DNA of 64,000 nucleotides, taken from Sphingobacteriaceae bacterium GW460-11-11-14-LB5 (GTDB lineage Bacteria > Bacteroidota > Bacteroidia > Sphingobacteriales > Sphingobacteriaceae). The notes beneath the pieces are model-generated. The model saw nothing but the letters and a program-made list of their open reading frames with translations, ran no database searches and was not told the origin of the DNA. The position numbers and the translations under genes are program-made. The DNA lies in the NCBI GenBank assembly GCA_002151545.1, contig CP021237.1, positions 3,100,001-3,164,000 of the forward strand, in the 5' to 3' direction. Shown here in pieces: positions 61,424-64,000 of the stretch. Numbering within the stretch: position 1 is the first letter of the stretch; each line of letters starts with the position of its first letter.

Positions 61424-61523
61424 GGTCGGGATTTGTAATCCCGATCATCGAGTTAAGGATTTTTAATGCATTTGTGGATTGCAAATCCACAATTCACACA
61501 GTCGAGATTATAAATCCCGACTA
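61424..61523. repeat. palindromic intergenic repeat, same family as at 57.2-57.6 kb
   Basis: The left end GTCGGGATTTGTAATCCCGA and the right end (as reverse complement GTCGGGATTTATAATCTCGA) are inverted copies of each other. Between them lies the stem GTGGATTGCAAATCCAC. The element fills the gap between the propeller gene and the ABC exporter gene. Confidence 0.85.
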
Positions 61524-61542
61524 ACCAATGGTTGTAAAAGTA

Positions 61543-63303
61543 TTAACTTACCCGTTTCCCTTTTAGTAACATATTTAGTGCATCGTTCAGCGTTCCGGCC
61601 TTTTGCACTTCACCTTCATTTACAAAATAAATTTCGTCGGCATTTTCGATCGTATTTAAACGGTGTGCAATAATCACCAGCGTAGTTTCTTTTGATAGCT
61701 TATTTAAAATGCTTCCCAAAAGTTGTTCGGTTATGGTATCGATATTGGCTGTGGCCTCATCAAGGATCAACAGCTCAGGATTCCTTAACACCGCTCGCAT
61801 AAAAGCGATCAGCTGTTTCTGCCCCAGACTGATGCTATCCGATCCTGAAGTAATCTGCGTATTTAAGCCCTCTTCAAATATGGCTAAAAGTGCATTCAGA
61901 TTGGCTTCTTCAATTATTTTCTCCAGCTGTGCATCACTTACCTCTTTATATTGGCTGTTGCCGTACAAAATATTTTCTTTTACCGTTCCGGTAAATAAAA
62001 ATGGCTCCTGCAAAATGAAACCGATTTTTTGTGTTCTTTCTTCAGCAGAAAATGAACGGATATCTTTACCATTTAATAAAACCGTTCCTTTTGTGGCATC
62101 GTACAAGCGGGAGATTAAGGAAGCAGTGGTGGTTTTCCCCCCTCCGGTTGGCCCAATTAAGGCGTAAGTTTTTCCCTTTTCAAATTTCAGGTTAATGTTA
62201 TGGAGGATTTCTTTACTGTCATCATAAGAAAAATGCACATTTTTAAATTCCAGTAAAGCATCAGATGTGATGGTTTCTTTTGTTTCAATCTGCTTCAGGT
62301 CACTTTCTAACGATAAAATCTGCGATATCCTGTCCCAACTGGCCATCGCCACCTGAAAGCTGGTCCAAAGGGCCGCCAATTGTCTTAATGGATTATAAAA
62401 ATTGGTGGTATAAGCAATATAACTCACCAATAAACCCAAAGTAAAGTTGCCGGTAGAAATGAGATAAATACCGAATAACAAGGTAATCAGTTGTGCTATG
62501 CTCGATAGCAATCCATAAACAGGCACAAAAATATTGTTAGCTAAACCAGCACCTATTGCCGTTTTATAGTTTTCAGTATTGGCTTCATCAAAACGTTTTC
62601 TAAAATAATCCCTGCGGTTAAAGGCAATAATCACTTTAAAGTTGTTCAGGCTTTCCTGTATTTCGGCGCTCATTCCGCCAACGCTTTTTAAGTTTTTAGC
62701 ATTTTTTCCTTTTACCCAGGGCGATAACGCCATCGTAAAAAGAACAATCACCACTGCGGGCGAAAGTGTTGCAGCCCCCAGTTCTAGATTAATCGAAAGC
62801 AGAAAAATACCTGCTCCAATCATCGTGACTATACTGCCAATGAACTGCATTAACGATTGCGAAAAAAACTGGTTAAGCTTATCGGTATCGTTATTCACCC
62901 TCGAAATCAGGTCTCCTGCTTTATTCTGGTTAAAAAATGAAACGGGTAACTCCTGCAGTTTATTAAAAATGGCATTCCGTAAAGTGTATAACATTCGCTG
63001 GCCCACTCCCCCCATCAACCTGGTTTGGGTGTAACCGGTAACCATGGCAATCATGTAGATCACCAACAGGATACCACCAAAAATAAGCACACCGTGAAAT
63101 TGTTTGGTGCGAATATAGGCATCAACCGTGTGGCCCACTAACAATGGCCCCAAGAGCAATAGACCTGAGTTTACCAAAATGGCAATTAGTGCCAGCCAAA
63201 GGTTTTTACGTTCAGCGGATATCAGTTTTAGCAGGCTTTTTAAAGCCTTATAGGTAGATTGCTTTTCCTGCTTGTTGCTAAGCTGGTTAAGATTGTAGTT
63301 CAT
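61543..63303 (-). CDS. ABC exporter half-transporter with canonical ATPase site
   Basis: The membrane domain (about six helices) plus ATPase resemble multidrug or lipid exporters of the MsbA/MdlB type. Walker A is GPTGGGKTT, the signature SISLGQKQL (SLGQ in place of SGGQ), Walker B LLILDEATANIDT and the H-loop IIAHRLNT. The ATG at 63303 (586 residues) is chosen; it overlaps the stop of the upstream ABC gene by 17 bases. The catalytic Glu and His are intact here, while the partner's are changed, as in heterodimeric exporters with one working ATP site. Confidence 0.92.
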   Translation of the reverse strand: MNYNLNQLSNKQEKQSTYKALKSLLKLISAERKNLWLALIAILVNSGLLLLGPLLVGHTVDAYIRTKQFHGVLIFGGILLVIYMIAMVTGYTQTRLMGGVGQRMLYTLRNAIFNKLQELPVSFFNQNKAGDLISRVNNDTDKLNQFFSQSLMQFIGSIVTMIGAGIFLLSINLELGAATLSPAVVIVLFTMALSPWVKGKNAKNLKSVGGMSAEIQESLNNFKVIIAFNRRDYFRKRFDEANTENYKTAIGAGLANNIFVPVYGLLSSIAQLITLLFGIYLISTGNFTLGLLVSYIAYTTNFYNPLRQLAALWTSFQVAMASWDRISQILSLESDLKQIETKETITSDALLEFKNVHFSYDDSKEILHNINLKFEKGKTYALIGPTGGGKTTTASLISRLYDATKGTVLLNGKDIRSFSAEERTQKIGFILQEPFLFTGTVKENILYGNSQYKEVSDAQLEKIIEEANLNALLAIFEEGLNTQITSGSDSISLGQKQLIAFMRAVLRNPELLILDEATANIDTITEQLLGSILNKLSKETTLVIIAHRLNTIENADEIYFVNEGEVQKAGTLNDALNMLLKGKRVS

Positions 63304-64000
63304 AATTACTGGTGCTCTGTTGTGAATTGTAAATCTGAACATATTCAGGACTGCTTTTCAGCAACTCCTGATGGGTTCCTTCTGCAATGATTTCGCCTTC
63401 CATCAGCAAGATCACTTTATCATAATGTTCAACAGAAGCTATTTTTTGGGTAATAGAAAGTAAAGTTAAACCTGGATAATTTTGCTGGATATTTTCCAGA
63501 ATCCTTTTCTCTGTATTGGTATCCACACGGGCTGTAAAATCGTCTAGTAATAAAATCTTGGGATTCACCGCTAAAGCCCTGGCCAGCATAATTCTTTGTT
63601 TTTGCCCACCTGAAAGGCTGTTTCCGCGCTCCGAAACAATGGTATTCAATTGATCGGGCAAAGCATCTATAAAATCTTTAAGTTCTGCAGTGGCAATGGC
63701 TTTGGCCAGCGATTCGTCTGTAACGGTATCGCTAAAGGCAATATTTTCCCTAATGCTCATGTTGAACATGATACTGTCCTGAAATACAAAGCCTACCTGT
63801 TGGTGGAAATTCTCCTGGTTATACTTCTTAATTTCTTCGTGATCAAACAAGGCCGCACCAGAATCTGCTTCAATCAGACCTGTTAAAATATAAAGCAGTT
63901 GTGATTTGCCTGCAGCCGTAGGGCCAATAATTGCCGTTTTAGAACCTGCTTTGGCAGAAAATGATACCGACTTTAAAATTGGCTTCTGTCCAAAACTCAA
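63287..64000 (-). CDS. ABC exporter half-transporter with degenerate ATPase site, N-terminus off the window
   Basis: Only the nucleotide-binding domain (237 residues) is visible; the membrane part lies beyond base 64000. Walker A is GPTAAGKSQ and the signature LSGGQKQR. Walker B reads LLLDDFTARVD, where the usual catalytic Glu is Asp, and the H-loop reads SITQKI, with Gln for His. Such changes mark the non-catalytic half of heterodimeric exporters (MdlA-like). It overlaps the downstream partner gene, so the two are co-translated. Confidence 0.9.
   Translation of the reverse strand: MSFGQKPILKSVSFSAKAGSKTAIIGPTAAGKSQLLYILTGLIEADSGAALFDHEEIKKYNQENFHQQVGFVFQDSIMFNMSIRENIAFSDTVTDESLAKAIATAELKDFIDALPDQLNTIVSERGNSLSGGQKQRIMLARALAVNPKILLLDDFTARVDTNTEKRILENIQQNYPGLTLLSITQKIASVEHYDKVILLMEGEIIAEGTHQELLKSSPEYVQIYNSQQSTSNYELQS

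Noticed and set aside
61709..62167. 152-codon plus-strand frame opposite the ABC exporter ATPase
   Set aside because: It is the antisense of the Walker and signature motifs of a certain gene.

Overview
The window looks like a chromosomal piece of a Bacteroidota bacterium, most likely a Pedobacter-like member of the Sphingobacteriaceae. The evidence is three SusC/SusD systems each paired with an ECF sigma factor and a FecR anti-sigma, many lipoprotein signals, TAnnTTTG-type promoters, and the general style of the proteins. No rRNA, tRNA, CRISPR array, insertion sequence or replication origin was seen.

Layout. (1) 1-5.7 kb: polysaccharide utilisation locus (PUL) A with sigma, FecR and a SusC cut by the window edge. 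(2) 6.1-8.3 kb: a small unknown protein, a secreted alpha/beta hydrolase, and an endonuclease/exonuclease/phosphatase-fold lipoprotein. (3) 8.4-15.5 kb: PUL B (SusD, SusC, FecR and a divergent sigma), with no glycosidase. (4) 15.5-17.5 kb: a small protein, a Gfo/Idh/MocA oxidoreductase and a 185-bp tandem repeat. (5) 17.5-36.4 kb: PUL C, read right to left as sigma, FecR, SusC, SusD, small lipoprotein, GH89 (frameshifted), GH89, GH35, GH110, GH95. The enzyme set fits a host-type or blood-group-like glycan carrying terminal alpha-GlcNAc, alpha-1,3-Gal, alpha-1,2-Fuc and beta-Gal.

(6) 36.6-47.2 kb: the most interesting part, a co-directional cluster bounded by two look-alike terminator hairpins. 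It encodes a four-cysteine peptide with a double-glycine leader, a VKOR-thioredoxin disulfide catalyst fused to a dead C39 domain, a retropepsin-like lipoprotein, two GT25-like glycosyltransferases, a GT11 fucosyltransferase, a GT6 (ABO-type) transferase, a C39 peptidase ABC exporter and an HlyD adaptor. I read it as a candidate system for making and exporting a disulfide-bonded peptide that may carry a blood-group-like glycan. It sits beside a PUL whose enzymes would remove the same sugars.

(7) 47.2-48.7 kb: ECF sigma, zinc-type anti-sigma and a redoxin. (8) 48.9-57.1 kb: a compact molybdenum cofactor operon (xdhC, mocA-like, moaA, moeA, tauE-like, a molybdopterin-fold periplasmic protein, moaD, moeB, moaE, moaCB) with no molybdoenzyme in view. 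(9) 57.1-61.5 kb: small proteins, a cold shock gene with a clear promoter and terminator, several families of palindromic intergenic repeats, an AraC remnant and an SMP-30 protein. (10) 61.5-64 kb: a heterodimeric ABC exporter, one half cut by the window edge. All assignments come from reading the sequence and from knowledge of the families; no database search was run.
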